Assembly (NCBI GenBank): GCA_951799405.1
Contig: OX637363.1
Span: 6,820,001 to 6,884,000 of the forward strand
Direction of reading: 5' to 3'
Source: Agapetus fuscipes
Taxonomy: Eukaryota; Arthropoda; Insecta; Trichoptera; Glossosomatidae
Length of the DNA stretch: 64,000 bases
Numbering within the stretch: position 1 is the first letter of the stretch; every line of letters starts with the position of its first letter. Under the pieces are notes generated by a model that saw nothing but the letters and a program-made list of their open reading frames with translations, ran no database searches and was not told the DNA's origin. Shown in pieces: positions 1-9,620 of the stretch. A program made the translations under genes and the position numbers.

Positions 1-140
1 GATTAGATTTGAGATCCAGGTCTTTATATTGTAAGTCCACACTTATAAGCACGAACTTATACGTGTCTACTTGTTAAAAGTGAATCCGAAATGTTACATT
101 TCCTTGCAACTTAGATTAGATTAGATTTGATTAGAATGCT
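1..140 (+). repeat. RTE-A LINE 3' end, truncated copy
   Basis: This is a partial copy of the commonest repeat of the window, here named RTE-A. The consensus reads, in order: a block around TAGGTTGGTATG, a block around CACTTTGCCAATGTCACCCC, a block around GGTTCACATGCGGCATGTG, then TTGCAACTTAGATTAGATTA. The copy at 32750-33215 joins this unit to LINE C-terminal coding sequence, so I read the unit as a LINE 3' UTR ending in a GATTA-type tail. This copy keeps only the last third. Confidence 0.7.
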
Positions 141-159
141 TGGAGCGTTCTCGTTTCGT

Positions 160-226
160 CTAATGACATTGGCAAAGTGAACCATCTTTTACAGTATGGG
201 TGGTCATCCTGTAAAGATATCCAACC
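160..226 (-). repeat. RTE-A fragment
   Basis: A short minus-strand piece of RTE-A is recognisable from GGCAAAGTGAACC and from the run ending ATCCAACC. Nothing recognisable lies between 226 and 516, and the short frames there match no protein I know. Confidence 0.55.
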
Positions 227-516
227 TTTTTTGGAGTGTTCTGGGTTGTAAGTGTTATAATGAATCGTATCGGCAAAGAAGAAGTAGTTTATGAGACCGT
301 CTTGTCTCCGGAATGGATATCGGAGCCGGCATTGTCACCCAGATATGAGGTATCGAGGTGGAACACACTCACTACAGATGTACGCACTCCCACATGCGCA
401 CAGCGGTGAACTGCATTCACACCACCACACTGACACTGCGTTTACTGCCATCAGTAGGCGGGCGCCTTGTTTTTGTCTTTCCACAGCTAAAGCGAGAGCA
501 CCACGGTCTTCCTTCA

Positions 517-1395
517 TCTAAATCTAAGTTGCAAAGATATGTATCATTTGAGGTTCATATTAAATGCATTCCCGCAAGCAGACACGCATAATTTCGCGCC
601 GCTCACACATGCCGCATGTGGATTGTTATGTTTAGATTGAAAGGTATCTCCAGGATACTTACATCCGGCTAGCTCTCATCAGCATCACTCTCAGGGCGTT
701 GGGTTCTTTCTTTGGTATTGCTTACTTATATCTTGGGAAGGTTGTATAATTAAAAGATAAGTTTAACATGAACAAATAAGGGTTTATTTAATCTACTAAT
801 ATGGGGAAAAAGGGGAATTTAGGGATTGGCACGACCTGCAGGTTGTCCCTAGAACACTCCCTATTCTGTTGCCTGGTGTTCCGAACGGAAGGCCTGGGCC
901 AGCGCCCCAGGCTAGCGGCGGCTCACAAGGCGGACGCCTCCACACGTGGGAGCCCCTGGGTGGGCGCTCCTATGCCTCTGGTCCACAAGGCGGGTGCCTT
1001 GCTGGCAGGAAATCCAAGTAGATGGGGGGGAGGGAGCTCCATTGTAGTGCCCCCTCTTGCACCGCTTGGTGCTTGGTCGCTGACGTCTTAGTCGGTTGAC
1101 ATCTTGCCGGGAACTAACGAACGACGGCCTGATAAGTTCACACGGTGCAGTTCGGCCGCTTCCGTGACCGTTCGGATCCGTTCGGCCCACAAACACACAC
1201 TGCACACTTCGGGATCGGTTTTTTATATGTTATTTAAAATAACATAACAGGATCTACAAAATAAAATCACAATCTCAAATGAACATAAGCCCTGTAACTC
1301 TTGCCGACCTTGCCTGAAACAGGGGTGACATAGGCAAAGTGAACCATTTTTTACAGTATGGGTGGTCAGCTTCATACCAACCTATAAGTCAAGGA
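517..1395 (-). repeat. RTE-A LINE 3' end interrupted by a solo LTR
   Basis: A minus-strand RTE-A copy starts at its GATTA tail (517) and runs to the TAGGTTGGTATG block near 1385. Variable 3'-UTR-like sequence may continue to about 1530. The copy is split between 623 and 1250 by an LTR, and the two halves join cleanly once the LTR and one copy of its 4-bp target duplication are removed. Confidence 0.75.
624..1249 (-). mobile_element. Solo LTR (626 bp), minus orientation
   Basis: The element starts TGTTATGTT and ends AACATAACA, a perfect 9-bp terminal inverted repeat. It is flanked by GGAT at 620-623 and again at 1250-1253, a 4-bp target duplication typical of Ty3/Gypsy-type integration. On the minus strand a TATA-like ATATAAAAAA lies near 1225 and an AATAAA near 795, in the order expected of an LTR. 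The interior (800-1210) is GC-rich compared with the flanks. No retrotransposon body adjoins it, so the coding region has been lost by LTR-LTR recombination. The clade assignment is inferred from the ends and target size only. Confidence 0.8.
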
Positions 1396-1800
1396 ATACA
1401 AGCAATTAATTTCATCCAGTTATACAAACAGACACTAAAAAATCTACAAAACATCTATAAATCATCGAATCAGTTAAACCGTCCTCAATACTGTAACGAT
1501 TTTACTGGGGTTCTCTTTTAATTAAACTGCAAGTATTTATTTTTAACGGAATTTATTTTACACGGTTGGTTCAGAATTTAACGGCAAAATGCTTGAAGCG
1601 ACTAATCCCTCTCCGCACCAAGCTAGTCCCTATATATAAGTACAAAAGAGATCTTTCTTGCATATTCCAGATCATTCTTCGATTTCTCGCTCACACCAGA
1701 AGACCATTCTATGCACTACCACCATTATGGACTACTCCCAGATAAATTGTTAGGTTTACGTTGGAATTACGGTCGTTTTACATATTTACAATAATTTTTA
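1396..1800. other. Unassigned AT-rich sequence
   Basis: The first part may be variable 3'-UTR sequence belonging to the preceding RTE-A copy. The rest contains no frame, tRNA-like box or repeat that I recognise. Confidence 0.4.
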
Positions 1801-1925
1801 ACTACACAGTTAATTTTTTTGATCGGATATTACACGAACCGTTATAAGAGAACTTACATTATTCTCGACGTTTCGTTAGCGACGTAGCTAAAGTCTTCAG
1901 GAGACACGCTCTCTGCACGACGACT
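1800..1925 (-). repeat. Dispersed repeat with hammerhead-like hairpin
   Basis: The block is shared with 38640-38762. Both contain the run around AGAGAACTTACATTATTCTCG followed by a hairpin. On the minus strand it reads CTGAAGA, a stem-loop, then CGAAAC (1870-1900). The element class is unknown. Confidence 0.5.
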
Positions 1926-1928
1926 GAG

Positions 1929-2109
1929 GATGAACTGATTATTTCCTCTGTACAATTGTCACAAATCACGGCAAACCTTCGAGCAAAATAAAAGTGTAAA
2001 TATTCGTGACAAACCTATCTAGTGATAATTACTACCTTCGCTCGAAGGTATACCGTGATTTGTGACAATTGTATAGAATAAATATCAGTTTCAGAATAAT
2101 CAGTTCATC
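1929..2109. repeat. Foldback repeat, about 60-bp arms
   Basis: The left arm (1929-1989) and right arm (2041-2109) are near-perfect reverse complements, sharing for example CACAAATCACGG with CCGTGATTTGTG and ending GATGAACTGATT / AATCAGTTCATC. There is no coding capacity. It looks like a foldback MITE or the inner part of one. Confidence 0.7.
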
Positions 2110-2365
2110 AATGTCTATCCCCCGAGTATTCATTTATGGTATAATATCTAGCCGAGCCAGGACTTTTCTTTCTAATGACCTAAACCATTTTAAATGAGGT
2201 GCTGAAAATCCAGAACCCTGTTAAAGAATCGTATACATTGTCTCTCAATAAAATCTCTCTTCCTAACCTATTGTTAGTTGAGTGAATTTGAGTTTGTTGC
2301 TATTTGCCGTGTTGAATATCACTATTTTTAATAGTAGCTGACTTTTATCACTAAGACGACTGCTG

Positions 2366-2541
2366 ATGGGGCTTCCACACGCTTGCCAACCCATCACAAG
2401 TCAAGCGCACAGTGTGTCGACTAGAACATGCTAGCTGGACAAAATTTTGTCTAATGGACTAATTTTGTCCAGCTAGCATGTTCTAGACGACACACTGTGC
2501 GCTTGACTTGTGGTGGGTTGGCAAGCGTGTGGAAGCCCCAT
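2366..2541. repeat. Near-perfect hairpin element (176 bp)
   Basis: The arms begin ATGGGGCTTCCACACGCTTG and end with its reverse complement. They are about 80 bp each with few mismatches around a short centre (about 2448-2460). It is likely a small non-autonomous foldback DNA element. I could not settle a target duplication. Confidence 0.75.
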
Positions 2542-2580
2542 GACAAGCAACAGGAAACGCCAAAACGAAAAAGCAGAGTT

Positions 2581-2827
2581 CCTTGACTTATAGGTTGGTA
2601 TGCGGCTGACCACCCATGCTGTAAAAATGGTTCACTTTGCCAATGTCACCCCTGTCTCAGGGAAGGACGGCAAGAGTTGCAGGGTGTATGTCCATTTGAG
2701 ATTTGATTTTTATGTTGTAGGTTCACATGAGGCATGTGCAAGCGCGAACTTGTACGTGTCTGGTTGTGAGAATGCATGTAATGTGAATCTTCAATGTAAC
2801 ATATCCTTGCAACTTAGATTAGATTAG
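2581..2827 (+). repeat. RTE-A LINE 3' end
   Basis: This well-preserved RTE-A 3' end runs from CCTTGACTTATAGG to the AGATTAGATTAGA tail. A 75-codon frame inside it recurs almost unchanged in the copies at 21535 and 63590. I attribute that to copy similarity rather than to a protein. Confidence 0.8.
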
Positions 2828-3188
2828 AGTGTGCACCTTTCTTAAAGCTTGTACCTTGTATATGCACATACGCATACACATACATGAACATGTCTGAACA
2901 GTCGCACAAACCAGTTGTTACTCTGGTGTGTATACGTCTGTGTGTGCGGAGCTTTTGGATCAGCTAAATGTACCACTGGGTCACGGAACGCTCTACTCGT
3001 ATCAGCCAGCACTCCGAATGTCTCTACCTCCTCCATTGTTTCACATTCCAGATTCTCAGTTTTAATTATCACTTGAAACAATATGCAGTACGTCTGCTTT
3101 TCCTCTCTTTGTTGCGAAACTATTTGGCTCGAGTGGAAATTCATACTTTAGGTTCCTTGACTTGAGTGCTCTGATGGAGAAGCCATAA

Positions 3189-3486
3189 AATAATATTAGG
3201 ATGATCTATTTGGTGAGCGCTGTTTTTGTGTGTATCACACCTCAAGAGCCCTCTGCGAGCCTGGTCGTCGCTGTAGAAAGCGCCAATTCTCAAGCAAGAC
3301 CCAGTTGTTGTAAGGTTGGATGGACCTTTCAGTGACCGGTCTTTGGTAAAGGTTTATGAAATTTTCAACTCAGCGAAGAGCACATTCGAAATATAAATGG
3401 TATAGTTTTTGTGCTCCGCCGGCATCCGAATCCACAACCTTCCATTTACGAGTCCGAAGTGTTGCCACTGGACTACGGACCGGTCG
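3189..3486 (-). repeat. tRNA-derived SINE (family C)
   Basis: On the minus strand the element opens GACCGGTCCGTAGTCCAGTGG with an A-box-like stretch. It then has a B-box region (GGTTGTGGATTCGGAT), a body containing GACCGGTCACTGAAAGGTCC, and a tail module ending CATCCTAATATTAT. Other copies have an intact B box, GGTTCGAATCC. At its 5' side (3487-3607) it is joined to a 5S rRNA-like segment, which the other C copies lack. Confidence 0.85.
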
Positions 3487-3487
3487 A

Positions 3488-3607
3488 AGATGCCAACGAC
3501 ACGCGGTGTACCTGAGCGGTAACCCATCCAAGTACTATCCACGCCCAATGTTGCTTAACTTCGGTGATCTATGGGAACCGGTGCTATCAACATGGTAACG
3601 TCGTTGA
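3488..3607 (-). pseudogene. 5S rRNA-derived segment fused to SINE C
   Basis: Read on the minus strand, this segment follows eukaryotic 5S rRNA from its 5' to its 3' end. It has ACCATGTTGA, then GATCACCGAAGTTAAGCAAC (A-box region of the internal promoter), then TACTTGGATGGGTTACCGC (C-box region), and ends ACACCGCGTGTCGTTGGC. Several substitutions are present relative to 5S as I know it. It abuts the tRNA-like head of SINE C with only a few bases between, in the same orientation. It is therefore either a 5S-headed SINE or a 5S pseudogene that landed there. I do not think it is a working 5S gene: there is no terminator-like T run at its end and no tandem array. Confidence 0.8.
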
Positions 3608-3777
3608 CAAACGTTGGGTACATAGTACGGTCCTTATAACACGATTCACATAGGCTTTCCTTTGAATCTAATTAGACAAATAAGTAGTTAAAGGTTAACA
3701 AGAGATTTTTAAACCTTTCATTTTACAATAATATTTATTAGTGTTGATCTGTTAACACAGTGAAAGTCCATTTTTAT
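3608..3777. other. Unassigned AT-rich spacer
   Basis: Nothing recognisable lies between the 5S-derived segment and the long palindrome. Confidence 0.4.
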
Positions 3778-4395
3778 AAATATTTAAAAATATAAATGGT
3801 AAAACATTGTTTTAATTCACTTTATTTTATTTGTTTATGCTCGCATATTTTCGCCTAATGAGGCATCTTCAAGAGCAGAATGGTTACAAATATATTTTTA
3901 TAAAATAATTTTCAAAACAATTTTCAAAACAACTTTTTTTCCAAAACAAAAGCAAAATTCATAGACAAAAAATTTTTTTTTTAAACACAAATGTAAGATT
4001 CAAAAATGCATTATTGTTAGGTATAATGAAATTAAAAATTTGAATACAATAAAATTGCAATAATTTGTTTTTTATTTGTTATTACTATTATTATTTTTAT
4101 TTAACTAACATATTTTATTTTTATTGTATTCAAATTTTTAATTTCATTATACCTAACAATAATGCATTTTTGAATCTTACATTTGTGTTTAAAAAAAAAA
4201 TTTTTTGTCTATGAATTTTGCTTTTGTTTTGGAAAAAAAGTTGTTTTGAAAATTGTTTTGAAAATTATTTTATAAAAATATATTTGTAACCATTCTGCTC
4301 TTGAAGATGCCTCATTAGGCGAAAATATTCGAGCATAAACAAATAAAATAAAGTGAATTAAAACAATGTTTTACCATTTATATTTTTAAATATTT
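3778..4395. repeat. Long palindromic element, 618 bp
   Basis: Two arms of about 275 bp are reverse complements with very few differences, around a roughly 60-bp A/T-rich centre (about 4053-4110). The outer ends are AAATATTTAAAAATATAAAT and its complement. Both arms carry a short hairpin with TTGAAGATGCCT and AGGCGAAAAT. There is no coding sequence. It is consistent with a foldback MITE, with arms recently homogenised or recently inserted. Confidence 0.85.
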
Positions 4396-4429
4396 ACTTT
4401 CATTTTACTATTCAAATCACATAGTGATT

Positions 4430-4711
4430 TAAAAAATGTAATTTGTTGTGTATGTTCCTTAACTTATAGGTTGGTATGCGGCTGATCACCCGTGCTGTAG
4501 AAAATGGTTCACTTTGAAAATGTAACCCCTGTTTCATGGAAGGACGGCAAGAGTTGCAGGGTGAATGTCCATTTGTGATTTGTGATTTTATGTTGTAGGT
4601 TCACATGTGGCATGTGCAAGCGTGGCAAACTTGTACGTGTCTGCTTGTAAGAATGCATATAATGTGAATCCCCGATGTGAAATATCTTTGCAACTCAGAT
4701 TAGATTAGATA
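4430..4711 (+). repeat. RTE-A LINE 3' end
   Basis: The copy runs from AAAATGTAATTTGTTGTG (3'-UTR sequence shared with 36740 and 63390) through TAGGTTGGTATGCGG to the AGATTAGATTAGAT tail. Confidence 0.75.
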
Positions 4712-5326
4712 AAATCACGTTTGGTCTACTACTCATTTTTCTTACCATCTTCCATAGTCCGTAGTACTAACTTCTAAACTACGATCGGTCACAAAATGAA
4801 CATGTTTCACTTTTGCCAATGCCCCCCTGATTCAGTAAAAAGTGGTAAAAGATGCAGAGCTTGTGTTTATTTGATGTTCTATTTATTTTGTGTAACTGCG
4901 CATGGATTATGTGGACAATGTAAATGCAATCTTACGATAGTGTAAGTGTATGGAGTATACCTACATCTTGAATGTTGATGCTATCCAAGGCCCGGTCTTT
5001 TCAACGTTAGCATAGCGAAACATACTGCATGAAAAGACGCACTTACGTCAATCGTGTGGATAGTTAGATAGTTAGTGGCTAGTTCTACTTACGAGTAGAT
5101 TATAGATGTACAACCACCTTTTCTCTTCTGATTCATCCAAATCTCAATTATCATACAAAAAGCATACTCGTACGGATATAATAAATACCTACTGTACATA
5201 TTCAACACCTTTGGTGGTTTTTTTTGTCATCAAGGATATGCGCAAACCGCAAGACTAATAAATGATATGAATCATCAACAATTATGAGAATACAGTGTTG
5301 AGAATACTTTCTTAACCTGTACAGAA
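4712..5326. other. Unassigned sequence with a weak RTE-A trace
   Basis: About 4790-4960 is a diverged RTE-A-like stretch (CACTTTTGCCAATGCCCC). The rest is AT-rich and shows no frame or structured repeat that I recognise. Confidence 0.4.
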
Positions 5327-5535
5327 TTAAAAACGGATTGTACGTATCGAGTTGTAAAGAAAAACGGGTTTTTTTAACATTCGGTCAGAGTCGTATCCGA
5401 CGTCATCAGGAGACCTGTTTCTTCAGAAGAGACACGTCTCCTGAGGACGTCGAATATGACTCCGACCTCCGACGAAACGTAGAGAAAATCGTTCTTCTCT
5501 TTTGCACGGTCAGTAAAATCCGTTTTTTTCATTCT
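5327..5535. repeat. Foldback repeat carrying hammerhead-like motif
   Basis: The arms are imperfect reverse complements centred near 5425 (GGAGACCTG...GAAGAGACACG). On the + strand CTGAGGA at 5441 and CGACGAAAC near 5471-5478 flank a stem-loop region. A related fragment lies at about 31065-31150. Confidence 0.6.
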
Positions 5536-5865
5536 ATAAAATGTCTAACGACCGTAATCATAATTTAAAATCTTTAAAAACTTTGTTTTATTTTTTCTAT
5601 GAGCAATGTTTAACTGCAAATAATCCTTCATAAAAGTGCAGAAAAGACCTATTTCTGGCTGAGGATAAAGATAAAAGGTAAAAACAATGATTGAAAGGTA
5701 ATCTTTGTTTTCTGTTTTTTTTCAGGTGCGTGTCGAAAAAGATTTCGGTCATTTTCGCTAGATATGGACAACTCTTCAGGTAAGTAAGTTTTCTAGTAGT
5801 TTTTTTTTTCAATTATTCGCGTAAAACATTGAAAAATTCAATTAAAAATACAATAGCATGTCCGA

Positions 5866-5950
5866 CCGATAGCTCAGTTAAATAGACCGCTTCCGATCAG
5901 AGCCAGAAGGTTAGGGCTCGTATCCCGCTGCGGGTGTCAGACATGCTATC
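5866..5950 (+). repeat. tRNA-like head of a SINE (family B-like)
   Basis: CGATAGCTCAGTTAAATAG resembles an A box and GGCTCGTATCCCGC a diverged B box. The flanks GCATGTC and GACATGC can pair like an acceptor stem. It is followed by a T run and the D module in the opposite orientation. Confidence 0.55.
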
Positions 5951-5954
5951 CGTT

Positions 5955-6275
5955 GGCGTTACGTTTTTTTTTTAGAAATCCTGTGCGGGAGACTCTCTAG
6001 ATTTCAAAGACTCTAGGGGTCTATGACACTTGTTGTAGTGCGGCAGGAGCGTTGTTTACGAGCTTAGTCGTCGCCAATACTCAAGCAAGACCCGCTTGCT
6101 GTAAGGCTGGATGGACCTTTAGTAACCGGTCTTTGGTAAAGGTTATATGAATTTTTCAACCCAACGAAGAGCATTTGTGAAAACACAAATGGTATATTTT
6201 TTGTGCTCCGCTGGGATTCGAACCCACAACCTTCCATTTACGAGTCCGAAGTGTTGCTACTGGACCGGATCAGGA
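5955..6275 (-). repeat. Composite SINE: family C head plus D module
   Basis: On the minus strand the C head (6275 to about 6055, with GGTTCGAATCCCAGCGG intact) runs directly into the D module: CACTACAACAAGTG, CATAGACCCCTAGAGTC, GGGAGTCTCCCGCACAGG, then a poly(A) run. The same C-to-D junction recurs at 21186-21508, so it is an inherited composite rather than a chance neighbour. Confidence 0.75.
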
Positions 6276-6480
6276 ATTTTCATCTTTATTTAATTTGTTT
6301 TGATTTTGTGAACACTGTCAGTAGAATGACGAGAGGGTAACAGTACAGTTGAAATAATTAAGTTTTTCTAATCAAATAAAAATGTACAATCATTGTTGTC
6401 AATTGATCAATGTTGATCAATCTAGATCATTGAGCAGCATGTAAATACGTTCAGTGCTGGAAATATTATGGAAAAGCGTT

Positions 6481-6940
6481 TCGTCGATCGTTGCTAATGG
6501 TTGGTGATCGTTCCTAATAGTTGGTGATCGTTCCGAATAGTTGGTGATCGTTCCGAATAGTTGGTGATCGTTCCTAATAGTTGGTGATCGTTCCTAATAG
6601 TTGGTGATCGTTCCGAATAGTTGGTGATCGTTCCTAATAGTCGTCGATCGTTCCTAATGGTTGGTGATCGTTCCTAATAGTTGGTGATCGTTCCGAATAG
6701 TTGGTGATCGTTCCGAATAGTTGGTGATCGTTCCTAATAGTCGTCGATCGTTCCTAATGGTTGGTGATCGTTCCGAATAGTTGGTGATCGTTCCGAATAG
6801 TTGGTGATCGTTCCTAATAGTTGGTGATCGTTCCTAATAGTTGGTGATCGTTCCTAATAGTTGGTGATCGTTCCGAATAGTTGGTGATCGTTCCTAATAG
6901 TCGTCGATCGTTCCTAATGGTTGGTGATCGTTGCTGACAG
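6481..6940. repeat. 20-bp satellite, 23 units in exact register
   Basis: Twenty-three contiguous 20-bp units occur without a single length change. The main forms are TTGGTGATCGTTCCTAATAG and the same with CCG for CCT. A diverged form starting TCGTCGATCG is found at units 1, 9, 14 and 22. The order of forms repeats in blocks, so larger segments have been duplicated. The last unit degenerates into flanking sequence. Confidence 0.95.
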
Positions 6941-7134
6941 TTGGGGCCGGGTTGACTACCTGTTTAACGACAATTGTAACACTAGAGCACCCAACAAACC
7001 ATCATCATCATCATCAATGGGTCTTGGCCTCCTTGATTAACCGCAGCCACCGCTGCCTGTCCAACGCCTTCATTCTCCAGTCTCACACTCCTACGGAAAA
7101 AAGGTTTTCCACCACCACATAGTTTCCACCACTA

Positions 7135-7447
7135 CGTTGTTTATACATACTATTATTTGTGATTTTAAAAATGTAACTTGTGTTATTCCTTGACTTTTAG
7201 GTTGGTATGTGGCTGACCACCCATACTGTAGAAAATGGTTCACTTTGCCAATGTCACCCCTGTTTCAGGGAAGGTCGGCAAGAGTTGCAGGGTGTATATT
7301 TATTTGAGATTTGGGTTTTTATGTTGTAGGTTCACATGCGGCATGTACATTGTACAAGCAGAAACATGTGCGTCTCTGCTTGTGAGAATGCATATAATTT
7401 GAATCTCCAATTTAACATATCTTTGCAACCTAGATTAGATTAGATTG
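7135..7447 (+). repeat. RTE-A LINE 3' end
   Basis: The copy includes upstream 3'-UTR (AAAATGTAACTTGTG), TAGGTTGGTATGTGG, and the full body to the AGATTAGATTAGATT tail. Confidence 0.75.
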
Positions 7448-7769
7448 TATATTTACGCGATGATGGGGAATTTACACCGTGTCTTGTACTTGTGTATTTT
7501 TGTAGCAAGCTCCATTTTCACTATTCTGCTCCGGCCAATCAATTACATATTAATGAATTGTTTCATTGTCTGGTTTCCCACGCGCGTCTCGGAGAACAAG
7601 AAGTAAAGGCAGAGAGAGATGGATGTCGAATCACAAAGCCATGACGTCTTCATAAATCTCTTTCCAAGCTTTTTGTCCAACAGTCGTGATGTGGACTTAA
7701 AACATTTATTGTACCGACATTTAAAAAATATCAAGAGTTACACCATTTGTCATTGATCACCATACTTTT

Positions 7770-9075
7770 AGTGCCTTGTTGTGCTAGCCATTTGTCTCTG
7801 CTGGTCGCCATCCTCTTGTAAAGGCAGTGCCTTGTTGTGCAAGATCTCTGCTTGTCGCCATCCCAATGTAAAGTTAGTGCCTTGTTGTCCTAGCTATTTG
7901 TATATGCTGGTTCCCATCCCATTGTAAAGGCAGTGCCTTGTTGTGCTAGGTCTCTGCCTGTCGCCATCCCAATGTAAAGTTAGTGCCTTGTTATCCTAGT
8001 TATTTGTATCTGCTGGTTCCCATCCTATTGTAAAGGCAGTGCCTTGTTGTGCTAGTTCTCTGCCTGTCGCCATCCCAATGTAAAGTTAGTGCCTTGTTAT
8101 CCTAGCTATTTGTATCTGCTGGTTCATATCCTATTGTAAAGGCAGTGCCTTGTTGTGCTAGGTATCTGCCTGTCGCCATCCAAATGTAAAGTTAGTGCCT
8201 TGTTATCCTAGCTATTTGTATCTGCTGGTTCCCATCCTATTGTAAAGGCAGTGCCTTGTTGTGCTAGCCATTTGTATCTGCTGGTCGCCATTCGCTTGTA
8301 AATGTAGTGCCTTGTTATGCTAGCCATTTTTCTCTGCTGGTCGCCATCCTTTTGCAAAAGCAGTGCCTTGTTGTGCTAGTCATTTGTCTCTGCTGGTCGC
8401 CATCCTTTTGCAAAAGCAGTGCCTTGTTGTGCTAGTCATTTGTCTCTGCTGGTTGCCATCCTCTTGTAAAGCTAGCGCCTTGTTGTGCTAGCCATTTGTC
8501 TCTGCTGGTTGCCATCCTCTTGTAAAGCTAGCGCCTTGTTGTGCTAGCCATTTGTCTCTGCTGGTTGCCATCCTCTTGTAAAGCTAGCGCCTTGTTGTGC
8601 TAGACATTTGTCTCTGCTGGTCGCCATCCCAATGTAAAATTAGTGCCTTGTTCTAGCTACCTGTCGCTGTTGGTTGCCATCCTCTTGTAAAGCTAGCGCC
8701 TTGTTGTGCTAGACATTTGTCTCTGCTGGTCGCCATCCCAATGTAAAATGAGTGCCTTGTTCTAGCTACCTGTCGCTGTTGGTTGCCATCCTCTTGTAAA
8801 GCTAGCGCCTTGTTGTGCTAGCCATTTGTCTCTGCTGGTTGCCATCCTCTTGTAAAGCTAGCGCCTTGTTGTGCTAGACATTTGTCTCTGCTGGTCGCCA
8901 TCCCAATGTAAAATTAGTGCCTTGTTCTAGCTACCTGTCGCTGTTGGTTGCCATCCTCTTGTAAAGCTAGCGCCTTGTTGTGCTAGACATTTGTCTCTGC
9001 TGGTCGCCATCCCAATGTAAAATGAGTGCCTTGTTCTAGCTACCTGTCGCTGTTGGTTGCCATCCTCTTGAGCTG
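7770..9075. repeat. 50/56-bp satellite with higher-order structure
   Basis: About two dozen units share GTGCCTTGTTGTGCTAG, an ATTTGTCTCTGCTGG segment, TCGCCATCC and TTGTAAAG. The first spacings are 56 bp then 50 bp, because alternate units lack part of the ATTTGT segment. Toward 9 kb a pair of unit types (GCTAGCGCC... and TAGTGCCTTGTTCTAGC...) repeats as a block of roughly 110 bp. The register is looser than in the 20-bp satellite. Confidence 0.9.
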
Positions 9076-9224
9076 CTGCGAATAATCTAATAGTATAATC
9101 GAGAGCTCTATTAGTTTAGTTTCTTCTTTAAAAAGTGACCTAGAACATTGTAAAACAGTATAAATACTTGTTGAGCGTGCTCCACTCAGGCAAAGAAAAG
9201 TAATACATTATTTTCTCCAAAGAT

Positions 9225-9400
9225 TACTCGTCTCCTTCTTTTGCCTTGTCAGTGTAACTTGGTGATGATCACTGCAATTTGCGCTTTCGATGTTGCTACA
9301 TACAGACGAATGTTGTGCTTCTGCCAAACCACTGTCTCGGATTCTTCAGCGCATATTTTCTACTTAGATCTAAATTCCCTCGTCCCTTATTCCTGCTCTG
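9225..9400 (-). repeat. RTE-BovB-like LINE fragment
   Basis: The stretch parallels 37325-37500, which encodes the C-terminal tail of an RTE-BovB-like protein. Shared elements include the GATGATCA region and CTTCTGCC.AACCACTGTC. It is too diverged to read as protein. Confidence 0.45.
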
Positions 9401-9484
9401 TACGGCAGGATTCATACGGTGCTATTCGACAATTTAGTCGTACGTTGAGCCCACGCTGTGACAAACTTATGATGCATTTGTAAG

Positions 9485-9620
9485 AAGACCTGTCAATCCA
9501 AGATGGCCGCAAGTGAACAACTGATTAGTCTTCATACAAATATTACCAAATTCGGTAGGTAAGAATAACCGTGGGGATGGGACTACCAGCCTAGGCATCA
9601 TTCGTTTGTCAAAGCGTGGG
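9485..9620. repeat. MITE-like repeat (GGTAGGTAAGAATTACC type)
   Basis: GACCTGTCAATCCAAGATGG, then CTTCATACAAATATTACC, then GGTAGGTAAGAATAACCGTGG match 20375-20515 and, in part, 52316-52345. The ends are partly self-complementary. Confidence 0.5.

Noticed and set aside
912..1205. GC-rich frames of 96-97 codons on both strands
   Set aside because: They lie inside the solo LTR, and neither shows a domain.
2600..2827. Conserved 75-codon frame (MRLTTHAVKMVHFANVTP...), also at 21558 and 63590
   Set aside because: It lies within the RTE-A 3' UTR. Other copies break it freely, so its conservation reflects recent copying.
3488..3607. Functional 5S rRNA gene
   Set aside because: There are several substitutions, no T-run terminator, no tandem array, and it is fused to a SINE.
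6481..9075. Repeat arrays considered as CRISPR-like
   Set aside because: Units are contiguous with no unique spacers, and the genome is eukaryotic. They are satellites.
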